NCBI GenBank assembly: GCA_037439945.1
Contig: JBBIVA010000071.1
Coordinates: 1-18,914, forward strand
Length of the DNA: 18,914 nucleotides
From: CALEUX01 sp037439945
Lineage (GTDB): Bacteria; Bacteroidota; Bacteroidia; Bacteroidales; Marinilabiliaceae
Reading direction: 5' to 3'
Shown: positions 9,501 to 15,896 of the stretch, piece after piece
Numbering within the stretch: the first letter of the stretch is position 1
Layout of the letters: every line of letters starts with the position of its first letter
Notes under the pieces: generated by a model
What the model saw: the letters and a program-made list of their open reading frames with translations, nothing else
The model's database searches: none
Told to the model about the DNA's origin: nothing
Program-made: the position numbers and the translations under genes

Positions 9501-9919
9501 CCGGTTATCCTTTTGGTTATCTGACTGGCATCAGAAATACCTTTATTTATTAAGTTTTCTTTAAGTATAATATGGGTACCTTCCATTGAGTAGGCAATAT
9601 TCAATTCTTTGAATATTTTAGGCAGAACATCAGAAACCGGGGAGTTTTTTTCTTTTACAGTAACTTTGTGATTTAAATTGGTTTGATTATTATAAATAAA
9701 CAGATAATCAGTTTGGCTTTCAATTTCACCAAGTACCTCTTCAAGAAATACATTGTGTTTATTAATGCTCACCCTGGCATTCTGAGAATAACTGTCTTTT
9801 GCGTAAGCACTTAAAATACCACACAAAAGAAGGATTGTAGATAGTTGCATGGTTTTGGAGATTGGTATTACCCTTTGGAATTTTGGCAAAAAACTCCAGG
9901 GCAAAAGATTTTTTTTCAT
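6503..9919 (-). CDS. SusC/RagA-family TonB-dependent receptor with STN signalling domain
   Basis: This 1138-residue outer-membrane barrel imports glycan oligosaccharides using TonB energy. After a signal peptide (hydrophobic 25-40, then KDSYSQ) come an STN domain (about 48-121), a carboxypeptidase-regulatory-like beta domain (about 137-207), the SusC-type EVVVVGYG segment (215-222), the plug (about 226-338, with LIIIDGV and SVLKDASAAIYGARAANGV) and the barrel, ending in a terminal phenylalanine (NIGVNLTF). Plain SusC proteins lack STN. Its presence marks a transducer that signals to a FecR protein, and fecR and an ECF sigma gene lie directly upstream. susD follows after 11 bases. Family assignment is secure; substrate is not. 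Confidence 0.96.
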   Translation of the reverse strand: MKKNLLPWSFLPKFQRVIPISKTMQLSTILLLCGILSAYAKDSYSQNARVSINKHNVFLEEVLGEIESQTDYLFIYNNQTNLNHKVTVKEKNSPVSDVLPKIFKELNIAYSMEGTHIILKENLINKGISDASQITKRITGKVVDVTGDPIVGVTIVIKGTSGGVITDANGNFSLEVNENDILIFSFIGFSSQEVMVGSNNNFNIVLKESLLSLDEVVVVGYGVQSRVSITGSVATAKGEDILKSQTPNVLNSITGHLSGVVINNRAGEPGKERMEIFIRGKSTTGTTDPLIIIDGVARGDLARVNPNDIENISVLKDASAAIYGARAANGVILVTTKRGKKGAPVFNLTYNQGFSQPTRNPKMADSYTFAKVYNEIEIGEGRPVKYSDVELEKFRLGKEAGYTTTNWHETMTRDFTPQHQINLSVSGGTDVLNYYLSLGKIGQDGHFSHGSTNLNRYNFRSNVTVNATKNIKVGLDISGRLDDKHYPGNPDSRGIYSHIFLYHPNWTLFWPGTKYPRPNRSSESLINWVSDAGGYQDDTYKALETKLHYEVTIPWVKGLSISGSANYDAGYNFMKYFNKPDFVYYYNSTTDTYTRGRSGEGANLAQLTERFNQNTTITLNSMVNYTININNHKIGAMIGYEQMEYDGNFMQAGRTDFPSSALPQLFAGSSDKTKQSNDGSASKTSRQNYFGRATYDFKGKYLSEFIFRFDGSPNFPENKRWGFFPGMSVGWRISEESFMKQFTFLDNLKLRASYGEMGNDAVKPFQYLASFQYGNNYVINNSDVIGLIPSGVPNPNITWEVAKSSNLGLEASLWTGLLGIEMDLFKTRRSNILTKRTAIIPDYTGLVLPDENVGIVENRGVDLQISHNHKVNKDLNYSLTGNFSYAKNKVIFADEAPASEKYQMATGRPIGSQLLYKAIGIYGFADEVLATPGLPGAKPGDIIYQDVNKDGVINSRDMIRINQTPTPEIVYSINASIQYKKFDFSLMLQGQENAKTYPKAGLNDAGQQIEDVNPYFTVMSYSLGNFLKWRADDRWTPENTSASQPRGSSTNFNNNTLLSTHWLMNAGFLRLKNIEIGYTLSENISRKIGIGSLRTYLSANNLLIIYDHMKELGFDPETSDFWYYPQQRTFNIGVNLTF

Positions 9920-9967
9920 ATCTTTGCTGTGTTAATTGTACAACCAGTTAATAAGTTAGAAATTTTT

Positions 9968-10003
9968 GATGCCGGCAATTGTGTTCCCGCACAAGTCGGC
10001 ATC
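9968..10003. repeat. hairpin in the fecR-susC intergenic region
   Basis: GATGCCG (9968-9974) pairs with CGGCATC (9997-10003), and TTGTG (9979-9983) pairs with CACAA (9990-9994) around a 6-base loop. The T-rich side lies in plus orientation, so it is not a clean terminator for fecR. It could be a structured susC leader or a boundary between the regulator and transporter transcripts. Confidence 0.55.
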
Positions 10004-10039
10004 ATTATTTTATTTATTCATAATTATTTTTTATTCATA
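10004..10039. repeat. imperfect tandem direct repeat upstream of susC
   Basis: A 19-base unit (10004-10022) is followed at once by a 17-base version (10023-10039). Both share ATTATTTT and end in TTATTCATA. They lie between the fecR stop and susC start, in the stretch where a sigma-dependent susC promoter would be expected. Function unknown; the low complexity makes chance possible. Confidence 0.4.
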
Positions 10040-10075
10040 GGCATTTACTTTTGTTAATTAAGAATTTCAAAACTT

Positions 10076-11020
10076 CTATTTAATTGTTATTATTTTTTTC
10101 TCATCATCTCTGTGGTATTTAAATCCTATATCTTTTTGCAAAACCCTTAACGCGTAGTCTACGCCATCCTCCTGACGAAATTTCCCGGTATAAAAAAGAT
10201 TATTGTAATTATTATTATCCAAATTAATATCAATGCCAAAATGTTTTTGAAACTCCTTTATTATGTTCGGAAATGAAGCTCCTTTAAAACAAATCAGCCC
10301 TTCTTTCCATCTGTAAGGGCCATAATCTTCAATTTTATATGGGCCATTAATCTGACCATCAAATATGTAGGCTGCCCAGCCCGGATTTAGGATTAGGGAA
10401 TTTTCTGCATTGCCAATTGGGCAAACTTTAATGCTTCCTTCCATTAAAGCAGCCTCATAAATATTGTTTTCACTGTAATCAATTACATTAAACTTTGTTC
10501 CGATAACTTCAATTTCTCCCTTTGATGTTAGTACTTTAAAAGGTTTGTTTTCATTTTTAACTACATCAAAGTATGCTTCACCATTTAATTCAACCTCTCT
10601 GTTAAATTTGGCATATGCAAGTGGATATTTAAGCGTTGAATTGCTGTTTAACCAAACATTGGTACCATCAGGTAATATAACGTTTGTTCTTTGTCCGTTT
10701 GGTACAATCACAGTCTGGTATTTTGAGAAACTCACCGAGTAGTTATAAAACCATGAAACTCCAAAAGTGAATACAACTACTGCTGCTATTTTTAGGAAAT
10801 TTGATACAAATGGAGGTAAGTTGGAATTGGTAATTTTATTGGACCTTTTATTAGTCAATAATTCACCGGTTGCGGTTAAAATTATTGTATCAAATATTTT
10901 TCTTTCGAGTTTAAAACTTTTCTTATTCTCCTCTGAGATTTCAATCCATTGTTTGATTTTATTTTCTTCCCCGGGATTGGTTTTACCCTCAAAAAACTTA
11001 TGAAGAATTTCTCTATCCAT
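10076..11020 (-). CDS. FecR-family anti-sigma factor
   Basis: This inner-membrane regulator has 314 residues from the ATG at 11020. An upstream TTG at 11047 would add nine residues, but MDREILHKFF is the natural family start. Order: cytoplasmic sigma-binding N-terminus (1-70), one membrane segment (about 73-93), periplasmic FecR domain (about 103-200, with VPNGQRTNVILPDGTNVWLN and GEAYFDV) and a C-terminal DUF4974/STN-like domain (about 240-314, with ASFPNIIKEFQKHFGI and YTGKF). FecR proteins hold or activate their ECF sigma factor and read the state of an STN-bearing outer-membrane receptor. The sigma gene lies 137 bases upstream and the STN-bearing SusC downstream, so the three form one relay. 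Confidence 0.94.
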   Translation of the reverse strand: MDREILHKFFEGKTNPGEENKIKQWIEISEENKKSFKLERKIFDTIILTATGELLTNKRSNKITNSNLPPFVSNFLKIAAVVVFTFGVSWFYNYSVSFSKYQTVIVPNGQRTNVILPDGTNVWLNSNSTLKYPLAYAKFNREVELNGEAYFDVVKNENKPFKVLTSKGEIEVIGTKFNVIDYSENNIYEAALMEGSIKVCPIGNAENSLILNPGWAAYIFDGQINGPYKIEDYGPYRWKEGLICFKGASFPNIIKEFQKHFGIDINLDNNNYNNLFYTGKFRQEDGVDYALRVLQKDIGFKYHRDDEKKIITIK

Positions 11021-11157
11021 TTTTTTTATGTATATAATTAATAACAATAAAAAGGGGGTATATCCCTAGTAAAAATTATTTTTTTAACATTTGGGTTATA
11101 TTAATTGATTAATTGGAAAGTGCCTGATTTTGTTTTAGTGACAGAAAGTGCAGATTA

Positions 11158-11709
11158 CTAAAGTATGAAGTTGGTAAAATATTCCCTTAACCTTATTCTA
11201 AGAATTTTCAGGGTCTTATTAATATGAAATTCAATTCCTTTAGTTGATAGTTTGTATATTTCTGCAATTTCTTTGTGACTTTTATTTTGAAATCGGCTCA
11301 TTTCAAAAATTTTACTTGTTTGTTTCGGGAGTTGCAAAAGAGTTTGTTGAATTATGTGTTTTATTTCAATACAAAGCAATTCATTGGCATTACATTCCTG
11401 TAATGATGATATCCTCATTTCCAGTTCCCAAATGTTATTTTCTTTTAACCTGTTTAATGCTTTGTTTTCAACCTTTAATTGCTTAAGATGATTTAAACAC
11501 TTGTTTTTAACAGTGGTTAAAATATATGCCGGTATATTTGAACCTGGATTTAGTTTTTTCTGATTTTCCCAATAAGCCATAAATGACTCCATTACAATGT
11601 CTTCGGCCAGACAAGAATCTTTAACATAGCTATGTGCAAACCTTGTAAAAGGATTGAAATACTCCTTATAAAGTTGACTGAATAAAGTTGTATTTGATGA
11701 ATCTTTCAT
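11158..11709 (-). CDS. ECF (sigma-70 family) RNA polymerase sigma factor, Bacteroidota type
   Basis: At 183 residues it shows the ECF two-domain layout. Region 2 is at about 10-75 (YKEYFNPFTRFAHSYV; AEDIVMESFMAYW). Region 4 is at about 127-174, with LPKQTSKIFEMSRF followed by the helix-turn-helix HKEIAEIYKLSTKGIEFHI. This organisation, next to a FecR gene and a SusC with STN domain, is the standard inducible polysaccharide-locus switch in this phylum. The expected targets are the promoter(s) of the downstream susCD operon. No TAnnTTTG box was seen in the 239 bases upstream, so its own promoter is not identified. Confidence 0.93.
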   Translation of the reverse strand: MKDSSNTTLFSQLYKEYFNPFTRFAHSYVKDSCLAEDIVMESFMAYWENQKKLNPGSNIPAYILTTVKNKCLNHLKQLKVENKALNRLKENNIWELEMRISSLQECNANELLCIEIKHIIQQTLLQLPKQTSKIFEMSRFQNKSHKEIAEIYKLSTKGIEFHINKTLKILRIRLREYFTNFIL

Positions 11710-11873
11710 TAGATTTACATGAAACCGGCTAAATAAATTAAGGTTAAAAACGGTTTTTGATAAGTAAAAGCTTTAAATCAACCAGCATCAAATTATTGTA
11801 AATATATGTTAAAAATATTTGATTCCACACCCTATCTTAAACTGAATTTTCAAATAATAACGTTCAATGTTTT

Positions 11874-11914
11874 AAAAAAATAACCCACCGGCATTAATAA
11901 ATTGCCGGTGGGTT
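11874..11914 (-). terminator. intrinsic terminator after the DUF2147 gene
   Basis: Perfect 12-base arms AACCCACCGGCA (11882-11893) and TGCCGGTGGGTT (11903-11914) with a 9-base loop. On the minus strand the stem is followed, one base later, by seven T residues (plus-strand A run at 11874-11880). This is a textbook Rho-independent terminator 34 bases past the stop codon at 11949. It insulates the sigma-factor gene from upstream transcription. Confidence 0.9.
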
Positions 11915-11948
11915 AAAATTTAAAGATGTTTATGGATTAAACCATATG

Positions 11949-12368
11949 TTAAACTCTTTCCCAGGTTTGAGTTCTGAAAAGAAAACCAATGTAACCCCTA
12001 ACCTGAAGTTTTCCATTCTCAACCCAAATTTTTACATTGTAAAGTTTACCATTTTCAGGGTCTAAAATCCCTTTATTGCCTTCCCAGGCAATACCATTTT
12101 TTTCGAGACCTGTTATAATTTCCATTCCAAGAATTTTGGCCCCCTTACGATGATCATTACACTCGGTGCACACCTTGTTTTTATCTGATTTTGGGCCTAA
12201 CTCCACTATTTTTCCATGAAGTTTCCCGTTTTTTACAGTGATTTCAACAATCGACTTCATTTCTCCTGTTTTTTCGTCAAATGTTTTCCATCTGCCTTCT
12301 ACCCCGGTTTGAGCGTAAGAATAAGCTACAATTAAGAATGATGCAAGTAAAAATAAAATCCGTTTCAT
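11949..12368 (-). CDS. DUF2147 family exported protein
   Basis: This small exported protein of 139 residues has a signal peptide (1-19, cleavage near YSYA/Q). The mature part is one DUF2147 domain: GRWKTFDEKTGEMKSIVEI (25-43), a VCTECNDHRKGAKILGMEII segment (66-85) with Cys67/Cys70, then DPENGKLYNVKIW (103-115) and RTQTWERV at the end. The domain is a small beta-barrel found in many Bacteroidota and Proteobacteria. Its biochemical role is not known to me. It has its own terminator and a possible promoter, so it appears to be a single-gene unit unrelated to the polysaccharide locus. Confidence 0.88.
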   Translation of the reverse strand: MKRILFLLASFLIVAYSYAQTGVEGRWKTFDEKTGEMKSIVEITVKNGKLHGKIVELGPKSDKNKVCTECNDHRKGAKILGMEIITGLEKNGIAWEGNKGILDPENGKLYNVKIWVENGKLQVRGYIGFLFRTQTWERV

Positions 12369-12438
12369 AGAATTTGAATATTAAATTGAACAAATAAAAA
12401 AGTTTTTATACAGGGTTTTACATCAATAATAGCAATTG

Positions 12439-12446
12439 CAAATATA
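12439..12446 (-). promoter_or_regulatory. possible -7 box of the DUF2147 gene
   Basis: The minus strand reads TATATTTG, matching the Bacteroidota TAnnTTTG -7 box, 71 bases before the start codon. No TTTG sits at the expected -33 position; the closest is a TTTTAG segment with shorter spacing. Tentative. Confidence 0.3.
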
Positions 12447-12604
12447 TGCTTCTTTATTATCTAAAAGTATATAATTGGTTTAATATGCAAAGGGATTGGA
12501 TTTGGTATAAATTCTTATGGCTAAATTATCGGTATTTAGAAATAATCTCCTGATTTTTGTTTATTTCCCTTTTTACACGAATAATATTTATTTTGATGGG
12601 GTTA

Positions 12605-12622
12605 GTTTATATAGTTATAAAC
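12605..12622 (-). terminator. hairpin overlapping the Rrf2 stop codon
   Basis: Arms GTTTATA / TATAAAC enclose four bases and overlap the TAA at 12615-12617. Adjacent GG/CC bases could lengthen the stem with a bulge. There is no T tract after it on the minus strand, so terminator function is doubtful. Confidence 0.25.
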
Positions 12623-13046
12623 CCGCAACTTCTTCAAGTTTAATTTGATGGGTTAAAATATCGGCAAGGGTATAGGAATTAAAATAATCAAAAATTACCT
12701 TATTTAATCCCGACCAAACAGATTTAGCTGCACAATATTCTTCTTTATTGCAAACATAATGCGAACCTAAGCAATCAATAATTTGTATAACTGGTTCAAA
12801 AGCCCTGTAAATATCTAAAAGTGAAATTTCTTCAGGTAATTTAGCTAATTTGTAACCACTTTTTTTACCATGGACATTTGAAACTAAACCCGCAGTTTTT
12901 AAGTTCAAAATTATCTGGTCCAGATATTTAATTGAAATGTTTTGCCTTTCGGCAATATCCTTTTGAAGGATGCCGTGATTATTTGTTTCACGTGCAATCT
13001 CAATCATAGCCCTAAGTCCGTAACGGGTTTTGGTAGTTACTTTCAA
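12615..13046 (-). CDS. Rrf2-family transcriptional regulator with IscR-like cysteine triad
   Basis: This 143-residue regulator starts MKVTTKTRYGLRAMIEIA, the usual Rrf2 opening. The winged helix-turn-helix includes ILQKDIAERQNISIKYLDQI (26-45) and the wing GKKSGYKLAKLPEEISLLDI (60-79). Cys92, Cys99 and Cys105 fall where IscR carries its three Fe-S ligands (92, 98, 104), although the first gap is one residue longer. Binding of a [2Fe-2S] cluster is therefore plausible but unproven. The start codon is TTG. The upstream frame reaches a stop within seven codons without an ATG, and TTG sits exactly at the family start. It begins 4 bases after the upstream YceI-like gene, so it is cotranscribed and possibly translationally coupled. 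Likely targets are its own cluster. Confidence 0.92.
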   Translation of the reverse strand: MKVTTKTRYGLRAMIEIARETNNHGILQKDIAERQNISIKYLDQIILNLKTAGLVSNVHGKKSGYKLAKLPEEISLLDIYRAFEPVIQIIDCLGSHYVCNKEEYCAAKSVWSGLNKVIFDYFNSYTLADILTHQIKLEEVAGL

Positions 13047-13050
13047 TATT

Positions 13051-13668
13051 TTAATTTTTTGTTAGTAAGGAGTTTGGTAAAATAATGCCAAAATTAACCA
13101 AAACTTCTTTATTGACTTTAACCATGCCAAGAAATTTAACGGGTGGTTTTAAATGGAAATCCATAAGATTTAGTTTTACTGAACCGTTAATTCTTATATT
13201 TTGATCTTTACACACGAACAATTTTGCCTGAATTGTGTAATTGTTCTCGGTACCGGCCAGTTTAACAATAATTTTTGAGAGTATCTCTTTATTATAAGGA
13301 TATTTTAATTCTTTAGGGTTATAATATATTAAAATGTTAATCTTTGGATATAAGTCAGCTTTTATTAATTCCAGAAAATCATCATGCATCATTGGATTTG
13401 AAGCTTCAAATTTGTTTGCCGGAATTTGTACAATTAATTGGTCTGATTTTTCAACGAAAATGAACTGCTCTTTTGCTTTATTATCAAAGTATTGGAAAAA
13501 TGTGAAGTTGTTTATATTGGTTGAACCTTCTATAAGGACATAACTAGAACAGTTGCCCGGTTCAACCTTGTGATGAACCATTTTTAACTGGGCAAATATG
13601 GAATTTTTGACAGAGGTAAGAAGAAGAAAAATAAACAATATTTGAATTACCATTTTTGGCATATCCAT
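13051..13668 (-). CDS. divergent YceI-like exported protein
   Basis: The protein has 205 residues with an N-terminal hydrophobic signal (about 7-26, cleavage near IFA/Q). Three parts line up with YceI proteins: IEGSTNINNFTF (47-57, where typical members read G-T-S-T-L-H-D-W), MHDDFLELIKADLYPKINI (94-112, like the D-S-K-A-Y-E-A-L-K-x-D-K-Y segment) and LNLMDFHLKPPVKFLGMVKV (167-186, like the terminal T-x-F-x-x-x-P-P-x-x-M-F-G segment). YceI proteins are lipocalin-like periplasmic beta-barrels that bind polyisoprenoids. The loss of the H-D-W residues suggests a different ligand. ATGs at 13668, 13662 and 13653 all keep the signal. AAGGGGA just upstream of 13668 is better spaced for the one at 13662. 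It follows the porin gene's terminator and overlaps nothing. Confidence 0.7.
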   Translation of the reverse strand: MDMPKMVIQILFIFLLLTSVKNSIFAQLKMVHHKVEPGNCSSYVLIEGSTNINNFTFFQYFDNKAKEQFIFVEKSDQLIVQIPANKFEASNPMMHDDFLELIKADLYPKINILIYYNPKELKYPYNKEILSKIIVKLAGTENNYTIQAKLFVCKDQNIRINGSVKLNLMDFHLKPPVKFLGMVKVNKEVLVNFGIILPNSLLTKN

Positions 13669-13734
13669 TCCCCTTAATAATTTAATTCAATCCATTTCAA
13701 TTATGCCATTAATTTGATTAATTCCATTTGAATA

Positions 13735-13772
13735 AATAATCCTTCTGCAGCGCAAACAGCAGAAGGATTATT
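13735..13772 (-). terminator. terminator after the porin-like gene
   Basis: Perfect 14-base arms AATAATCCTTCTGC (13735-13748) and GCAGAAGGATTATT (13759-13772) with a 10-base loop, 4 bases past the stop at 13777. The AT-rich outer pairs supply the U-rich end on the minus strand (GGATTATTTATT). The plus strand is similarly T-rich, so it could work in both directions. Confidence 0.8.
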
Positions 13773-13776
13773 TTAA

Positions 13777-15018
13777 TTAGAACGATATTGCAGTTTCAAC
13801 CATTATTCCTTTAAAACCTGCATCGCTACCGTAGTTTGCGAAGTCATTGTACTTTTGATCAACATATTCAACCTTGGCCATTATGTTTTTAGTTAAAAAC
13901 CAGCCTGTACCTAATTGAATACGATCAATAGACTGGTCGGTGTTGTTTTTTACTGTATTATACCTTCCGCCTACGAAATATTTCTGATCAGCACCAAAAC
14001 GGTATAAACCTTCAACTGCAAACTGGGTAAATTCAAAATCGGCTTTAGCAAGTGTTTTACCGCTATTGGTTTCATATGTAGCAAAAAGCTCTAAGCCTTT
14101 AAACGATCCAAAAATGTTTAGCATGTACGCATTAACTTCTGAAGTTGAACCAGGGCTCCAACGACCAGTTGTGAACCTGCTTGCAGGGTCGGTGTCCGAT
14201 GCAGTATTTGTTTTAGGTACCATTACCATGTAATAACGTGAACCTGCCCTGTCGCCATTATAGAGCGAACCAAAGTGGTGTTTAGGATTATGATAACCTG
14301 ATAAAGTGGCACGCAGGCGCAAATCATCATTTAATTGTTTGTCAACACCGGCTTTCCAATAATATGCCAGTTCATCAGCTGTGTCATATCCTTCATAATA
14401 GGGATTTCCATTGTTAGGAAAAAATTTTGATAGTTCAGGTTTTAATGACCCACTGGATATGCCAGCCATACCAATAAGTCCATTTGACCTGAACATAAAT
14501 TCTGCCGCCGGGGCCGTAGTAAATGCATCCATTATAAGGTTTCCAACAAATGGGTTTCTTATAACATTGCCATTATCCGAACGACGGAAATGCGAATCAC
14601 CATAGTTAATCTCCATCACACCAATTTTAACTGTCATATACTCCATTATGTTGTCTATTACCGATGAATTCATAAATGGCATTTTGTCCATCTGAAGATA
14701 TCCGCCTTTCACCCAGGCCTCAACGTGGTGGCGCGATGAAAGGTATGTCTCAAGGTTTACTTTTACACCTGGGGCAAGAATTGCCTCTATTATGAAATTG
14801 GCAGTTGGTAAATTAAACCCTTTTCCAAGGGGTATTAGATTAGCCCCATTGGCCCTGTGTTTTAATGATTGATATTGAAAGGCAAAATCAGCCCCAATTG
14901 AAGTTGTTACTTTTTCAAAATCCTCGCCCGAAAGCTTTTCTTCTTCGAATTGCTGTCCGTTAAATGATATAAATGGAATCATCAGCAATAATGCAATAAA
15001 CAATGTAATCTTCTTCAT
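13777..15018 (-). CDS. porin-like outer-membrane beta-barrel protein
   Basis: This 413-residue protein has a signal peptide (1 to about 21) and a mature part of alternating amphipathic strands, ending in the phenylalanine typical of outer-membrane barrels (GIMVETAISF). Strand-like segments include SIGADFAFQYQSLKH, VKINLET-type turns, KAGVDKQLNDDLRLRATLSG, LNIFGSFKGLELFATYETN, GLYRFGADQKYFVGGRYNTV and GWFLTKNIMAKVEYVDQKY. It resembles phosphate-selective or other Bacteroidota porins by style, but I see no specific family motif. It begins 73 bases after the canonical yceI gene with no promoter box between, so the two are probably cotranscribed. Confidence 0.75.
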   Translation of the reverse strand: MKKITLFIALLLMIPFISFNGQQFEEEKLSGEDFEKVTTSIGADFAFQYQSLKHRANGANLIPLGKGFNLPTANFIIEAILAPGVKVNLETYLSSRHHVEAWVKGGYLQMDKMPFMNSSVIDNIMEYMTVKIGVMEINYGDSHFRRSDNGNVIRNPFVGNLIMDAFTTAPAAEFMFRSNGLIGMAGISSGSLKPELSKFFPNNGNPYYEGYDTADELAYYWKAGVDKQLNDDLRLRATLSGYHNPKHHFGSLYNGDRAGSRYYMVMVPKTNTASDTDPASRFTTGRWSPGSTSEVNAYMLNIFGSFKGLELFATYETNSGKTLAKADFEFTQFAVEGLYRFGADQKYFVGGRYNTVKNNTDQSIDRIQLGTGWFLTKNIMAKVEYVDQKYNDFANYGSDAGFKGIMVETAISF

Positions 15019-15091
15019 GTTAATTTATATTAATAATTGGTTTTAAAAATTTGTTAAGTGCCCCATTAATAGGTTTTTAATTGATTTCTGT

Positions 15092-15664
15092 TTATTTGAA
15101 TATTAAATTGAATTTTATCATTATATCATCGCCCGATTTAATTGTTCCAAACATGGCTTTTGGGGGCGGTATGTTAAAAAGGGTCATTTTAAGGTCCTTT
15201 TCACCTATAATTTTTATTGTTCCATCGGGAAGTAATTCACCGGCAAATTCAACTTCAACAAGTTTTGATGTGCCTGCAATATTTAAGTTTCCGTAAATTT
15301 TTGACTTAAACTTTTTGTTGAGGAGCGCAACGGTTATTTTTTCATTTTGAGTAAAAGTCATTGTTGCGTATTTATCTGATTTTAGAGCCTCATAAGCTTT
15401 ACTATCCAATCCGGAATTGTTACTCTTTAAGTCTTCAGTTTTAATTGATAATCTGGTGTCCACTATTTCAACCTTTGTTTCATCAATGGTTGAATAATTA
15501 AATGAACTTTGCATCTTGTTCAACTTCATTTCCCAGTCGTGGAGGGTAGATGTACCGGTAACTGAAATGCTGCTTTTTTCCTGTATTGCAGACACCTTAA
15601 CAATTTGTGCCTGAACAAAACCTACAATAACAAGTAGTTTTACAAGTATTGTGAATCTTTTCAT
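15092..15664 (-). CDS. YceI-family periplasmic lipid-binding protein
   Basis: The protein has 190 residues from the ATG at 15664. This start gives a clean signal peptide (MKRFTILVKLLVIVGFVQA). An in-frame ATG at 15718 would bury that signal behind 18 residues and is rejected. The mature protein is a full YceI domain: GTSTLHDW (37-44), GLDSKAYEALKSDKYATMTF (85-104), GTSKLVEVEFAGEL (131-144) and the terminal MTLFNIPPPKAMFGTIKSGD (160-179) followed by IKFNL. YceI proteins form a lipocalin-like barrel that holds isoprenoid or quinone-like molecules. The gene is the first of a probable operon with the porin-like gene, and its own promoter lies about 140 bases upstream. Confidence 0.92.
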   Translation of the reverse strand: MKRFTILVKLLVIVGFVQAQIVKVSAIQEKSSISVTGTSTLHDWEMKLNKMQSSFNYSTIDETKVEIVDTRLSIKTEDLKSNNSGLDSKAYEALKSDKYATMTFTQNEKITVALLNKKFKSKIYGNLNIAGTSKLVEVEFAGELLPDGTIKIIGEKDLKMTLFNIPPPKAMFGTIKSGDDIMIKFNLIFK

Positions 15665-15701
15665 CCGTTTATAAATTTTAAAATTTGTTTGGATGCAACC
15701 C

Positions 15702-15765
15702 GCATGATGAATCTTCATCCGTGTTTCCCGAAAAGTCGGGACAAGTTGTTTTCAACGAATCATGC
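15702..15765. repeat. nested inverted repeats in the yceI leader
   Basis: Outer arms GCATGAT (15702-15708) and ATCATGC (15759-15765) enclose TCCCGA/TCGGGA (15726-15731 with 15736-15741) and GTTG/CAAC around TTTT (near 15745-15756). A competing palindrome GATGAA/TTCATC lies at 15706-15719. On the minus strand these fall in the 5' leader of yceI. The GC-rich TCCCGA hairpin may be a dispersed repeat or a regulatory RNA structure. Confidence 0.6.
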
Positions 15766-15809
15766 TCGATTCAAATAAATTAGCCTACAAAAGATTATAA
15801 ATCCTATAG

Positions 15810-15840
15810 CAAAAGTAGCATATATATTCAATAAAACAAT
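15810..15840 (-). promoter_or_regulatory. Bacteroidota-type promoter of yceI
   Basis: On the minus strand the -7 box reads TACTTTTG (plus 15810-15817), an exact TAnnTTTG match. ATTG (plus 15837-15840) lies 19 bases upstream, one mismatch from the -33 TTTG. Predicted transcript start is about 15800-15804, giving a leader of roughly 140 bases that contains the inverted-repeat cluster. Confidence 0.6.
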
Positions 15841-15896
15841 ACTCAAATACCTGAATTATGTCATTTTTATTATGAGTCTTCGAAATTGGTATTTTA

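Noticed and set aside
11021..11047. TTG start giving FecR nine extra residues
   Set aside because: The ATG at 11020 gives the typical family start MDREIL, and the extension is hydrophobic and unlike FecR N-termini.
11054..11066. GGG-TATAT-CCC element upstream of fecR
   Set aside because: Its three-base arms are too short for a stable hairpin, and nothing else supports an operator.
11722..11756. AAACCG/CGGTTT inverted repeat just upstream of the sigma gene
   Set aside because: It has only six paired bases around a long loop. The T-run lies on the plus strand, where there is no gene to terminate. It could be leader structure but the support is too weak.
15665..15718. ATG at 15718 extending the YceI protein by 18 residues
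   Set aside because: It would put non-signal residues before a good signal peptide, and the added stretch consists of leader inverted-repeat sequence.
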